Part shown: piece by piece, positions 1 through 6,441 of the stretch
Layout: every line of letters starts with the position of its first letter
Position numbering within the stretch: position 1 is the first letter of the stretch
Assembly: GCA_014379815.1 (NCBI GenBank)
Contig: JACMLA010000134.1
Location: 1 to 8,106, forward strand
Length of the DNA stretch: 8,106 nt
From: Bryobacteraceae bacterium
GTDB lineage: Bacteria > Acidobacteriota > Terriglobia > Bryobacterales > Bryobacteraceae
Direction of reading: 5' to 3'
The notes under the pieces: generated by a model
What the model was told of the DNA's origin: nothing
Seen by the model: only the letters and a program-made list of their open reading frames with translations
The model's database searches: none
Translations under genes and position numbers: made by a program

Positions 1-1068
1 AGTAAAGACAACCAGGAACAGTAAGTTAGGCCAAAGCACGTCCAGACCGGCCCCTTTCAGAAGTATTCCGCGGGCCACGGTCACAAAATGCCTCACGGGG
101 TTCAACAGAGTGATTGGCTGCAGCCAGCCTGGCATAGCCTCAATGGGAGTCAACGAACCCGATAGAACAGCCAGAGGCGGATTGATGAACAGCGTGAGCA
201 ACTGGGTCTGCTGTGCCGATCGTGACAACGTTGCCAGCATCGTTCCAATTCCAATGCCCGCCAGAGCACAGAGCGCAAAGGCTGCGGTAAGCAGAAGGCC
301 ATTGCCACGCACCGGAATCTGGAATACCACTTTGGCGAATACGAACACGATCGCCACCATCCCCATCAGCAGAAGGAATATCGGCGCAATCTTGGCAAGG
401 ACGACCTCCTGTGAGGTAGCGGGAGTCATCAGCAACTGCTCGACCGTCCCGCTTTCTTTCTCCTTAATCAGAGCTGTGGAAGCAACAATGGATCCGTTGA
501 GAATGATGAGAATGGCCATTGTTCCGGTCACCATGAACCACGCGCTGATCAGGCCAGGGTTAAAGAGAAGCGCAACTCTTGCGGCCACTGGAGCCTGCTT
601 GAGAGTGCTCCCGGACTGCTGCTGATTCCAGACCGCAATCGTGGACGAAATGTAACCTTGAGCAATCGTGGCGACATTTGCGTTAACCGCATTAAGGAGC
701 ACCTGAACGCGAGCCTGATCGCCACGGGCGCGATTCTTTGCAAAGTCTTTCTCAATGATCACGCCGACATCGAGGCTGTTCCGATCCAGCGCTTTCTGAA
801 CCAGACTCGCGTCCGCATAATAACCAGTCAGAATAAAGCTGCGGTTCTCGGTCAGGGAACTAAGTACATCGCGACTCGCTGAGGTCCTGCTGTAATCCAC
901 CACACCGACCCGCAGGTTCCGGACCTCAGAATCGAGCGCAAGCCCGAAAAGCAGGATCTGCAAAAGTGGCGGAACAATGAGGGACAAGATCAGGCGCCGG
1001 TCGTGACGGACCTGACGGAGTTCCTTTAAGAACAAGGCACCGAATGGTCCTTCCAGATATCGCTTCAT
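1..1068 (-). CDS. ybhR: ABC-2 type transporter permease, YbhR-like (C-terminus cut by window edge)
   Basis: Inner-membrane permease subunit of an ABC exporter; 356 codons are visible without a stop. Translating the minus strand gives a short cytoplasmic N-terminus with the LKELRQVRHDRR motif, a first membrane helix near residues 26-45, a periplasmic domain with the family's VGVVDYS start near 55-60, then a five-helix C-terminal half. Family hallmarks are FNPGLISAWF, the cytoplasmic EKESGTVEQLLMTP loop, and LNPVRHFVTVARGILLKG near the end. Relatives are about 370 residues, so only some 15-20 residues are missing. The ATG overlaps the stop of the upstream permease as ATGA, which fixes the start and implies translational coupling. 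The assignment to YbhR rather than YbhS rests on gene order (last of the operon); both permeases belong to the same family. The exported substrate cannot be read from the sequence. Confidence 0.93.
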   Translation of the reverse strand, partial: MKRYLEGPFGALFLKELRQVRHDRRLILSLIVPPLLQILLFGLALDSEVRNLRVGVVDYSRTSASRDVLSSLTENRSFILTGYYADASLVQKALDRNSLDVGVIIEKDFAKNRARGDQARVQVLLNAVNANVATIAQGYISSTIAVWNQQQSGSTLKQAPVAARVALLFNPGLISAWFMVTGTMAILIILNGSIVASTALIKEKESGTVEQLLMTPATSQEVVLAKIAPIFLLLMGMVAIVFVFAKVVFQIPVRGNGLLLTAAFALCALAGIGIGTMLATLSRSAQQTQLLTLFINPPLAVLSGSLTPIEAMPGWLQPITLLNPVRHFVTVARGILLKGAGLDVLWPNLLFLVVFT

Positions 1069-2174
1069 GCGTTGACCTGCATCTTTCTCATCACAAGCCA
1101 CGCAAACAGGAAGTAAAAGGCTCCGATAACTCCAACCATCGCAACCTGAGTTCCGACTGCGGGCCAGCCTCCGCCCTGAAGGAAAGCGTCCCGGGACACA
1201 TCGATGAAATACCGCGCCTGCACCAGGGCGGAGACCCACCGTATGCCAATGGGTATGTTGCTAACCGGGAACAGCAAACCCGACATCAGGAATGCAAGCA
1301 CAAAGCCGCCAGTCGACACGATCTGAACGGCAACAGCCTGGCTGGGAACCGCGGCGCCTACCAGTAATCCGAAAGAGGCGGAGCAAAACAGAAAGAGCAC
1401 GCTGGCCACGAGAAATGGTACGGGGTCGCCGGCGAAGCGCAATCCAAAAGCGAGCACGGCTAGCAAAAGAGCGAGAGCCCATTCCGCCAGCGCCACCACC
1501 ATATAGGCGAGAGCCTTTCCAAGAAGGAATTCGAAAGCGGAGATGCTGGAAACGTAAACCTGCAGGATTGTCTTTTGTTCCCCTTCCCGAGACATGGCAA
1601 GCGCTGTCAGCAGGGGCGGAAAAATCGAGAGAATGAAGACCAGCATTCCCGGTCCGTAGAATTTCTGTGAATCACGCCCGGGGTTGTACCAGAGCCTGAC
1701 CTGCAACTGCACCGCTTCAAACGGAGCATTGGTGGTCAGGCCTCGAAGGAAAGCGCGCGTGATCTGCCCAATGTATCCGCGAATCTGATTTGCGGTGTTT
1801 GTATCGGAAGCATCGACCTGAGCCTGAATTTCGACCGGTATGTTGCGGCGGATCTTCCGCCCGAAGTCTGCCGGCACAATGAGAACGGCCCGCGCCTCGC
1901 CCGCTACCAGTGTTTGCTCGACAGTCCTGTTGTCGGGCAGCGCCACTACGGCCAGCGTGAGCGAAGAACGGACAGTCTCCAGAAATTGACGCGAGAGTGG
2001 GGAGTTGTCGTAGTCTAATACGGCGACAGGCATAGCCGTAGGAGTGAGAGACAGCGCAGTGCCCATCAGCAGCATGAGAACCATGGGGAGACCTACGGCA
2101 AGCGTGAGCGCGAGCCGGTCACGCAGAATCTGCTTAAGTTCTTTCTGGATCTGGGCCCAGACACGCGTGAACAT
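1065..2174 (-). CDS. ybhS: ABC-2 type transporter permease, YbhS-like
   Basis: Complete 369-residue permease, the normal length for this family. Residues 1-20 are cytoplasmic with the KELKQILRDR motif. A first membrane helix spans about 21-44, followed by a large periplasmic domain beginning PVAVLDYDNSPLS. The C-terminal half has about five hydrophobic helices. Family marks are LWYNPGRDSQKFYGPGML and the cytoplasmic loop REGEQKT followed by ILQVYVSS, which replaces the commoner REKEQGT-EQLLVTP. ARYFIDVSRDAFLQGG lies near the end. It would pair with the next permease to form the transmembrane channel. GAGGA (complement of 2182-2186) lies 7 bases before the ATG, inside the end of the ATPase gene, whose stop is 3 bases upstream. 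The predicted partner is the dual ATPase next to it. The role is certain at family level; the substrate is unknown. Confidence 0.95.
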   Translation of the reverse strand: MFTRVWAQIQKELKQILRDRLALTLAVGLPMVLMLLMGTALSLTPTAMPVAVLDYDNSPLSRQFLETVRSSLTLAVVALPDNRTVEQTLVAGEARAVLIVPADFGRKIRRNIPVEIQAQVDASDTNTANQIRGYIGQITRAFLRGLTTNAPFEAVQLQVRLWYNPGRDSQKFYGPGMLVFILSIFPPLLTALAMSREGEQKTILQVYVSSISAFEFLLGKALAYMVVALAEWALALLLAVLAFGLRFAGDPVPFLVASVLFLFCSASFGLLVGAAVPSQAVAVQIVSTGGFVLAFLMSGLLFPVSNIPIGIRWVSALVQARYFIDVSRDAFLQGGGWPAVGTQVAMVGVIGAFYFLFAWLVMRKMQVNA

Positions 2175-2177
2175 TGC

Positions 2178-4178
2178 CTAGTCCTCTTTGCCCACTTTGC
2201 CTTGCTGTCGCGATTTTTCGACCACAACGATAAACACGTCCTCCAGCGAGTAAGACTCTTCCCGCATGTCGCGTACAGTAATCTGCTCACTCTCAAGGCG
2301 TTCTTTCAGGCTGTTCATCGCAGCATCCGGTTCCTCGTCGACAATGACGTGCAAGCGTTCCCCAAACAGCGACACACGCCACCGGTCCATCTCGCCTTTA
2401 AGAAGATTCAGCGCTCGCTGAGGATGGCTGGTGAACAGCTCCAGCAGATGACCTCCCTGCTCTTGCTTGACTCCGCGAGGCGTACCTTCGGCAGCAATCT
2501 CGCCGGCAACCATAAAGGCCAGCCGATTGCACTGCTCGGCTTCTTCGAGGTAGTGCGTGGTGACAAGGATCGCCGTGCCCTGGTCCGCGAGCCAGTTGAT
2601 CATTCGCCAGAAATCCCGCCGCGCGATGGGGTCCACGCCTGAGGTGGGTTCATCCAGAAACAAGACGCGAGGTTCGTGCATGATCGCTGAGCCAAAAGCG
2701 ACCCGTTGTTTCCACCCTCCTGGCAAACTTCCGGTCAGCTGATTTTCCCTGCCGTCAAGACCGGCAAATTTCACGACCCACTCTTTCCGTTCGCGTCTCT
2801 GATCGGCTGGAACTCCGTAAACACCCGCGAAGAAGTCGAGGTTCTCATCGATCGTCAGATCGTCGTAAAGCGAGAACTTCTGCGACATGTACCCAATCTG
2901 TTGGCGAACTTTAGGCGATCGTAAACTGCCGGTCTCCCCCGCAAGCGTCATGTCGCCACTCGTCGCGCCCACCAGACCGCACAGCATCTTGATTGTTGTG
3001 GTCTTCCCTGCCCCATTGGCCCCAAGCAGTCCGAAGATCTCGCCGTACTTGATCTCAACGTTGACGTCCTTCACCGCCTGGAAGGAACCGAATGTCTTGT
3101 TCAATCCACGTGCACCGATGGCGATCTCATCGCGGCGCCCTCCGCGTTCGGTGCGCGACGGAAATGCTGGAATTTCGCGCTCCGCCCCCATGTGCCGCAA
3201 GATCGAGACAAACGTGTTTTCCAGCGTGGGTGAGTTTTGCCGTATCTCTGTAACTTCGATGCCCTGGGACCCAAGATGCTCGCGTACTGCTCGTTCCCCT
3301 TCCTCGGGATCGCCAACCATAACGTCGAGGCGATCGCCAAAGCGTTGGACGTCCTCCACGTGCTCGAAACCGAGTAACGCCTGCTCCGCTTTGCCAAGGT
3401 CAGACGCGTGTAGTTCCAGGCGCTTGAGATTCAGGCTCTCCCGCAGTTCCGTTGGAGTTCCGGTTTGGTGGATCGCCCCTTCATGCATCAAAGCCACGCG
3501 TCCGCAGCGCTCGGCCTCATCCAGATATGGCGTTGCGACGACAATCGTCGTTCCATCCGCTGCGAGTTGTGCAAGGGTGTCCCAGAACTCACGGCGGGAG
3601 ACAGGATCGACACCGGTAGTGGGCTCGTCCAGCAGTAGGATGCGCGGTTCCGCAACCAGCGCACACGCAAGAGCCAGCTTTTGCTTCATGCCTCCGCTGA
3701 GCTTTCCGGCGAGACGTTGCTTGAAACTATCCATGCCGAACATCGAGAGATAACGGTCACCGCGCTCCCGGATATCGCGCGACGCAACCCGGCGGAGCTG
3801 GCCCATATAGAGGATGTTCTCGTCCACCGTCAGATCCTGATACAAGCTGAACGCCTGAGTGAGGTAACCGACAAATGGGCGAGCCTCGCGGGCGCTGGTA
3901 CCGAACATCTCCGCTGTGCCCTCGGTGGCCGACATGATGCCACCCAAAATGTGAAAGGTCGACGTTTTGCCAGCACCGTCGGGTCCGATTAAACCGAAAA
4001 TCTCGCCCTTCCGAACCTCGAGATCGACACCACGAACAGCCCTGGTTTCGCCATAATTCTTCACCAGACCGCGAACGACGATCGCAACTTCTGCAGAAGC
4101 CTGCCGCGTGGCTTCTGTCTCTGCTGCGGTGTCCTGTGCAGCAGCTGCCTCGGACGCGATCTCTGGGGCGGAGATCAC
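2178..4178 (-). CDS. ybhF: Dual nucleotide-binding-domain ABC transporter ATPase, YbhF-like
   Basis: Cytoplasmic ATPase of 666 residues with two ABC domains in one chain, powering the two permeases. Residues 1-30 are rich in Ala and Glu. Domain 1 has Walker A GPDGAGKT (65-72), Q-loop Gln108, signature LSGGM (160-164) and Walker B LLLDE (181-185), with Pro217 where the H-loop His should be. Domain 2 has Walker A GANGAGKT (386-393), Gln433, signature LPGGW (485-489), Walker B LFLDE (506-510) and H-loop His542. About 100 residues link the domains, and each domain is followed by a small regulatory-type tail. I start it at GTG 4178: AGGAG lies 6 bases upstream, and GTGA overlaps the adaptor stop by 4 bases. 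An in-frame GTG at 4202 would add 8 residues and a 28-base overlap, with a poorer ribosome site. As I recall YbhF, it has about 580 residues and also carries GPDGAGKT and lacks the first H-loop His. Confidence 0.95.
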   Translation of the reverse strand: MISAPEIASEAAAAQDTAAETEATRQASAEVAIVVRGLVKNYGETRAVRGVDLEVRKGEIFGLIGPDGAGKTSTFHILGGIMSATEGTAEMFGTSAREARPFVGYLTQAFSLYQDLTVDENILYMGQLRRVASRDIRERGDRYLSMFGMDSFKQRLAGKLSGGMKQKLALACALVAEPRILLLDEPTTGVDPVSRREFWDTLAQLAADGTTIVVATPYLDEAERCGRVALMHEGAIHQTGTPTELRESLNLKRLELHASDLGKAEQALLGFEHVEDVQRFGDRLDVMVGDPEEGERAVREHLGSQGIEVTEIRQNSPTLENTFVSILRHMGAEREIPAFPSRTERGGRRDEIAIGARGLNKTFGSFQAVKDVNVEIKYGEIFGLLGANGAGKTTTIKMLCGLVGATSGDMTLAGETGSLRSPKVRQQIGYMSQKFSLYDDLTIDENLDFFAGVYGVPADQRRERKEWVVKFAGLDGRENQLTGSLPGGWKQRVAFGSAIMHEPRVLFLDEPTSGVDPIARRDFWRMINWLADQGTAILVTTHYLEEAEQCNRLAFMVAGEIAAEGTPRGVKQEQGGHLLELFTSHPQRALNLLKGEMDRWRVSLFGERLHVIVDEEPDAAMNSLKERLESEQITVRDMREESYSLEDVFIVVVEKSRQQGKVGKED

Positions 4179-5566
4179 TTCCGGCTCCTGCGCTCCGGCC
4201 ACGAGTCCCCTTCGACCAGCACTTCTCCGTCGGCGGGCATACCGGGTTTTGCGAATCCATTGCCGGCTTTCAACTGCATCTTGATGCCGACTACCTGCTT
4301 CACACGATCCTCGCGAAAGTACGTGTTCTCTGGCGTGAATGCCGCCTCGGGGTCGATGCGTGACACGGTCGCTTCAAGCGCATTATCCGGAGCCGAGTCC
4401 AGATACACACGCGCAGCCTGACCGACGCGTACCCGGCCAATCTGACCTTCAGGGACATAGGCCCGCAAATAGACTTTCTTCAAGTCCAGCATGGTTGCGA
4501 TGGACGTCCCGGCGTTGATCACCTCGCCCGGTTCTGCCGTGCGAGTCGCGATCGTGCCGCCGAACGGAGCCTTGATCTTCAGATCCTCCCGATTTGCGCG
4601 CGCTTCTTCCAGCTTCGCGCGAACCTGATCCGCCTCGGCTTGAGCAACAGCAATTTCCGACTGCTGCTGAATGATTTGCTGGCGAACTGCGCTGGACTGA
4701 GCGTTGCGAATATCAGGGTTCGTCAACCCCGAACGGGCAGTGTTTACCGCACCTCGCGCTGCCTCAACCAAACGGCGTGCCGAGTTGACCGACGCAACAC
4801 GGGAATCAGCGGTCGTGACGGCTTCGCGAGCCTGACGTTCCGACACAGCCCCAGTCTTCGCAAGCCGCGTGTACGCTTCCCGATCGTACTGGGCCAGTTC
4901 CAGAGCCGCCTGCCGCTCAGCTAGCTGCGCTTCAGCGGATGCGACCTGCGCTTCTGCTTCGACGACCCGCCCTTCCGCTTCCTGCCGGGACTGACCAACC
5001 CCAAGCTGACTTTCCTTCAGCTGTTCATTCAGGACCCCGATCTGCTGGCGTGCCGAACGAACCCGCGCCTCAGCCATGGTGAGAGCTGCCAGTGCCGCCG
5101 ACTCCCGCGCCCGGATCTGCTGGTCGTCGAGGGTGGCTAAGACTTGTCCTGCACGGACCTGGTCGCCCTCTCGCACCGTGATCTCGAGAATGCGTCCGCT
5201 GACTTTAGCCGCTACGGCCGACTCGTCGCCTTCGACGCGGCCAGTAATCGCCACGACATTGGGCGGGACTTCCGGGGGACGCAATGCGAGCCAGATCAGC
5301 ACGCCTGCGACGCCAGCCAGAATCAATCCGCCTGCGACAAAAAGCATGCGGCGACGTTTGGCGCTGGCAGCCTCTTTCTTTTTGTCATCCTCCTTTCGCT
5401 TCTCGTCTTCCTTCCGCTTTTCTTCTTCCTTGCGCTTCTCGTCCTCTTTTGGCTTGGCAGCGGGATCTGCCGGCGGAGTCGAAGTCCCGGAAGGCTGGCC
5501 CTGCTGATTCTTGCCCTGCTCAAGCTCCGCTACTGCCTGGTTTCCATCTTTCTTCTCTTCTGGCAT
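4175..5566 (-). CDS. ybhG: HlyD-family membrane fusion (periplasmic adaptor) protein, YbhG-like
   Basis: Adaptor of a tripartite exporter, 463 residues. Residues 1-73 are predicted cytoplasmic, hydrophilic, and contain a Lys/Glu/Arg hexapeptide repeat (40-63). A membrane anchor follows (74-95). Next come the first lipoyl half (about 103-150, with VSGRILEITVREGDQVRAGQ), a long coiled-coil hairpin (about 150-328) and the second lipoyl half starting LKIKAPFGGTI. A beta-barrel and C-terminal region contain AFTPEN...REDRVKQVVGIK, typical of this group. At the hairpin tip, Leu235 and Ser242 match the Leu-Ser spacing of TolC-docking adaptors. The expected Arg four residues before Leu is Ala, with Arg at 229 and 234. 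The start is ATG 5566: AAAGGA lies 4 bases upstream and the regulator stop ends one base before. An upstream in-frame ATG (5629) would lie inside the regulator. E. coli YbhG is shorter, about 330 residues. Confidence 0.93.
   Translation of the reverse strand: MPEEKKDGNQAVAELEQGKNQQGQPSGTSTPPADPAAKPKEDEKRKEEEKRKEDEKRKEDDKKKEAASAKRRRMLFVAGGLILAGVAGVLIWLALRPPEVPPNVVAITGRVEGDESAVAAKVSGRILEITVREGDQVRAGQVLATLDDQQIRARESAALAALTMAEARVRSARQQIGVLNEQLKESQLGVGQSRQEAEGRVVEAEAQVASAEAQLAERQAALELAQYDREAYTRLAKTGAVSERQAREAVTTADSRVASVNSARRLVEAARGAVNTARSGLTNPDIRNAQSSAVRQQIIQQQSEIAVAQAEADQVRAKLEEARANREDLKIKAPFGGTIATRTAEPGEVINAGTSIATMLDLKKVYLRAYVPEGQIGRVRVGQAARVYLDSAPDNALEATVSRIDPEAAFTPENTYFREDRVKQVVGIKMQLKAGNGFAKPGMPADGEVLVEGDSWPERRSRK
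4185..4189 (-). promoter_or_regulatory. Ribosome binding site deciding the ATPase start
   Basis: The minus strand reads AGGAG here, with a 6-base spacer to the GTG at 4178. It lies inside the end of the adaptor gene. This site favours the GTG at 4178 over the in-frame GTG at 4202, which has only AAGGGGA three bases away. Confidence 0.6.
5378..5449 (-). repeat. Tandem 18-base repeat coding four charged hexapeptides
   Basis: Four consecutive 18-base units code KEDEKR, KEEEKR, KEDEKR and KEDDKK (adaptor residues 40-63). The run sits just before the membrane anchor, on the cytoplasmic side. It alternates acidic and basic residues and could form a single charged alpha helix. Such repeats may expand or contract by slippage; whether the number varies in related strains cannot be seen here. 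Confidence 0.85.
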
Positions 5567-5567
5567 G

Positions 5568-6236
5568 TCATCCTTTCCGGACCAGGAGGTCCTGCTGGCG
5601 CCGCACACGCAAGTCACGCATGGCAGCAAGGGAGAAGCGGCTTATGTGCGCAGCGATTTCGTCTATATCGCTGTTGGTCAGGTTCTCCGTTTCCGGCCAA
5701 AGGTGCGCCAGTACGGGTCGGGCATGAAGATAGTGGAGGCACTGCGCAATCACACTGTGAGCGCATAACCGGACTTCTTTGGACTCAGCGGGGGCTTCGA
5801 CCAGACTCGCGATCACCGAGCGGAGGTGCTGCTCGTGAGGACGAATTGCCTGCTCCACGATAAGGCCAAGTGCAGGCGTTGGCTGCGACATCTCATGCGC
5901 CATCAGCTGCCGCCACCACACCGGCCGTTCTTTCTCAAGAACACCTTTCAAATGGGACTGGACAAACCATTCCAGCTCTCTCTCGGGATCGCCGGGATAC
6001 TTTTCTTGGAGAGGGATTTTCTCAGCCAAAAGGCTGAAGCGGAAAACCTCCTGGTAAATACCCAGCTTGTCGCGAAAGTGGTAGTTTACAGCCGCAACAT
6101 TGGCCCCCGCACGGTCGCAGATATCACGAATTGTGGCGGCCTGAAAGCCGTTCTCAGCAAACACTTGCCCTGCCGCATCAATCAACCGGGCACGGGTCAA
6201 TTCACTCTTCGAATCGTCAGCAGCCGGAGGCGTCAC
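5568..6236 (-). CDS. cecR: TetR-family transcriptional regulator with CecR-type C-terminal domain
   Basis: Probable repressor of its own operon, 222 residues, the usual TetR length. The N-terminal helix-turn-helix lies at about residues 14-61, with RLIDAAGQVFAENGF, TIRDICDRAGANVAAVNYHF and the closing DKLGIY. The ligand domain carries WWRQLMAHEMSQPTPAL followed by VEQAIRPHEQHL, which lines up with the corresponding stretch of E. coli CecR (YbiH) as I remember it. E. coli CecR is encoded just upstream of ybhGFSR and controls it, and the order here is the same. The start is GTG at 6236: the reading frame above it has no ATG, GTG or TTG before a stop, and I see no good Shine-Dalgarno sequence, which suggests low expression. 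The stop is one base before the adaptor ATG. The inducing ligand is unknown. The orthology to CecR is likely but based on motif and context only. Confidence 0.92.
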   Translation of the reverse strand: MTPPAADDSKSELTRARLIDAAGQVFAENGFQAATIRDICDRAGANVAAVNYHFRDKLGIYQEVFRFSLLAEKIPLQEKYPGDPERELEWFVQSHLKGVLEKERPVWWRQLMAHEMSQPTPALGLIVEQAIRPHEQHLRSVIASLVEAPAESKEVRLCAHSVIAQCLHYLHARPVLAHLWPETENLTNSDIDEIAAHISRFSLAAMRDLRVRRQQDLLVRKG

Positions 6237-6278
6237 ATGGGACTTGACGCATTCGCAGGTGCCATTGATCCAGCAATT

Positions 6279-6316
6279 GTTTTAAAATTGTGTTTCAAAC
6301 AGTGGTTTAAACAGTG
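6279..6316. promoter_or_regulatory. Candidate TetR operator: three tandem AT-rich units
   Basis: Three head-to-tail units of 13, 13 and 12 bases: GTTTTAAAATTGT (6279-6291), GTTTCAAACAGTG (6292-6304) and GTTTAAACAGTG (6305-6316). The second contains the palindrome TGTTTCAAACA (6291-6301), the third the perfect palindrome GTTTAAAC (6305-6312). The first contains TTTTAAAA and is flanked by CAATT (6274-6278) and AATTG (6286-6290). AAACAGTG recurs exactly at 6297 and 6309. The array is 43 bases before the regulator start in the divergent region, where an autoregulatory operator is expected. The binding role is inferred; I could not identify a convincing promoter overlapping it. Confidence 0.6.
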
Positions 6317-6326
6317 AAGAGCTGTA

Positions 6327-6362
6327 CTGATCGTCTCCAGTTGCCTTAGGGATTTCGATCAG
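6327..6362. repeat. Inverted repeat, 7-base arms, in the divergent intergenic region
   Basis: CTGATCG (6327-6333) and CGATCAG (6356-6362) are perfect reverse complements separated by 22 bases. The pairing does not extend further on either side. It could be a second protein-binding site or chance; no T-tract follows on either strand, so it is not an intrinsic terminator. Confidence 0.4.
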
Positions 6363-6395
6363 AACGTGGACGCTGAAAGCATGCGCAAACCACAA

Positions 6396-6424
6396 TTACA
6401 ACCGTTAGGGAATTGCGTTGTTAT
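6396..6424 (+). promoter_or_regulatory. Weak candidate promoter for the amidohydrolase genes
   Basis: TTACAA (6396-6401), a 17-base spacer, then TGTTAT (6419-6424) is the best sigma-70-like pair I find facing the amidohydrolase. Both boxes match consensus at only about four of six positions. Transcription would begin around 6431, leaving a very short leader before the ATG at 6442. Treat it as a guess. Confidence 0.22.
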
Positions 6425-6441
6425 GCTGACGGAACTACCTT

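Noticed and set aside
110..625. Plus-strand open frame of 171 codons
   Set aside because: It is antisense to the permease that reads through 1068 to 1 with family motifs; codon content is not protein-like.
2887..3753. Long open frame of 288 codons on the plus strand
   Set aside because: It lies entirely antisense to the dual ATPase, whose motifs are unambiguous. The translation is Ser/Arg/Pro-rich with no recognisable domain, as expected of a shadow frame in GC-rich DNA.
4179..4202. ATPase start at GTG 4202
   Set aside because: It needs a 28-base overlap and has a ribosome site only 3 bases away. GTG 4178 has AGGAG at 6 bases and a GTGA stop/start overlap. It is not fully excluded.
5564..5629. 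Longer start for the adaptor at ATG 5629 (21 extra residues, Cys-rich)
   Set aside because: The extra residues overlap the regulator's end in another frame and do not resemble an adaptor N-terminus. ATG 5566 has AAAGGA just upstream and follows the regulator stop by one base.
5144..5863. Plus-strand open frame of 239 codons with a hydrophobic Phe/Leu stretch
   Set aside because: The apparent membrane stretch is the reverse complement of the Lys/Glu repeat of the adaptor. The frame spans two real genes antisense and has no family resemblance.
6279..6316. Three similar units as a CRISPR array or phage attachment site
   Set aside because: The units are contiguous with no spacers and only 12-13 bases long; no integrase or cas gene is present.
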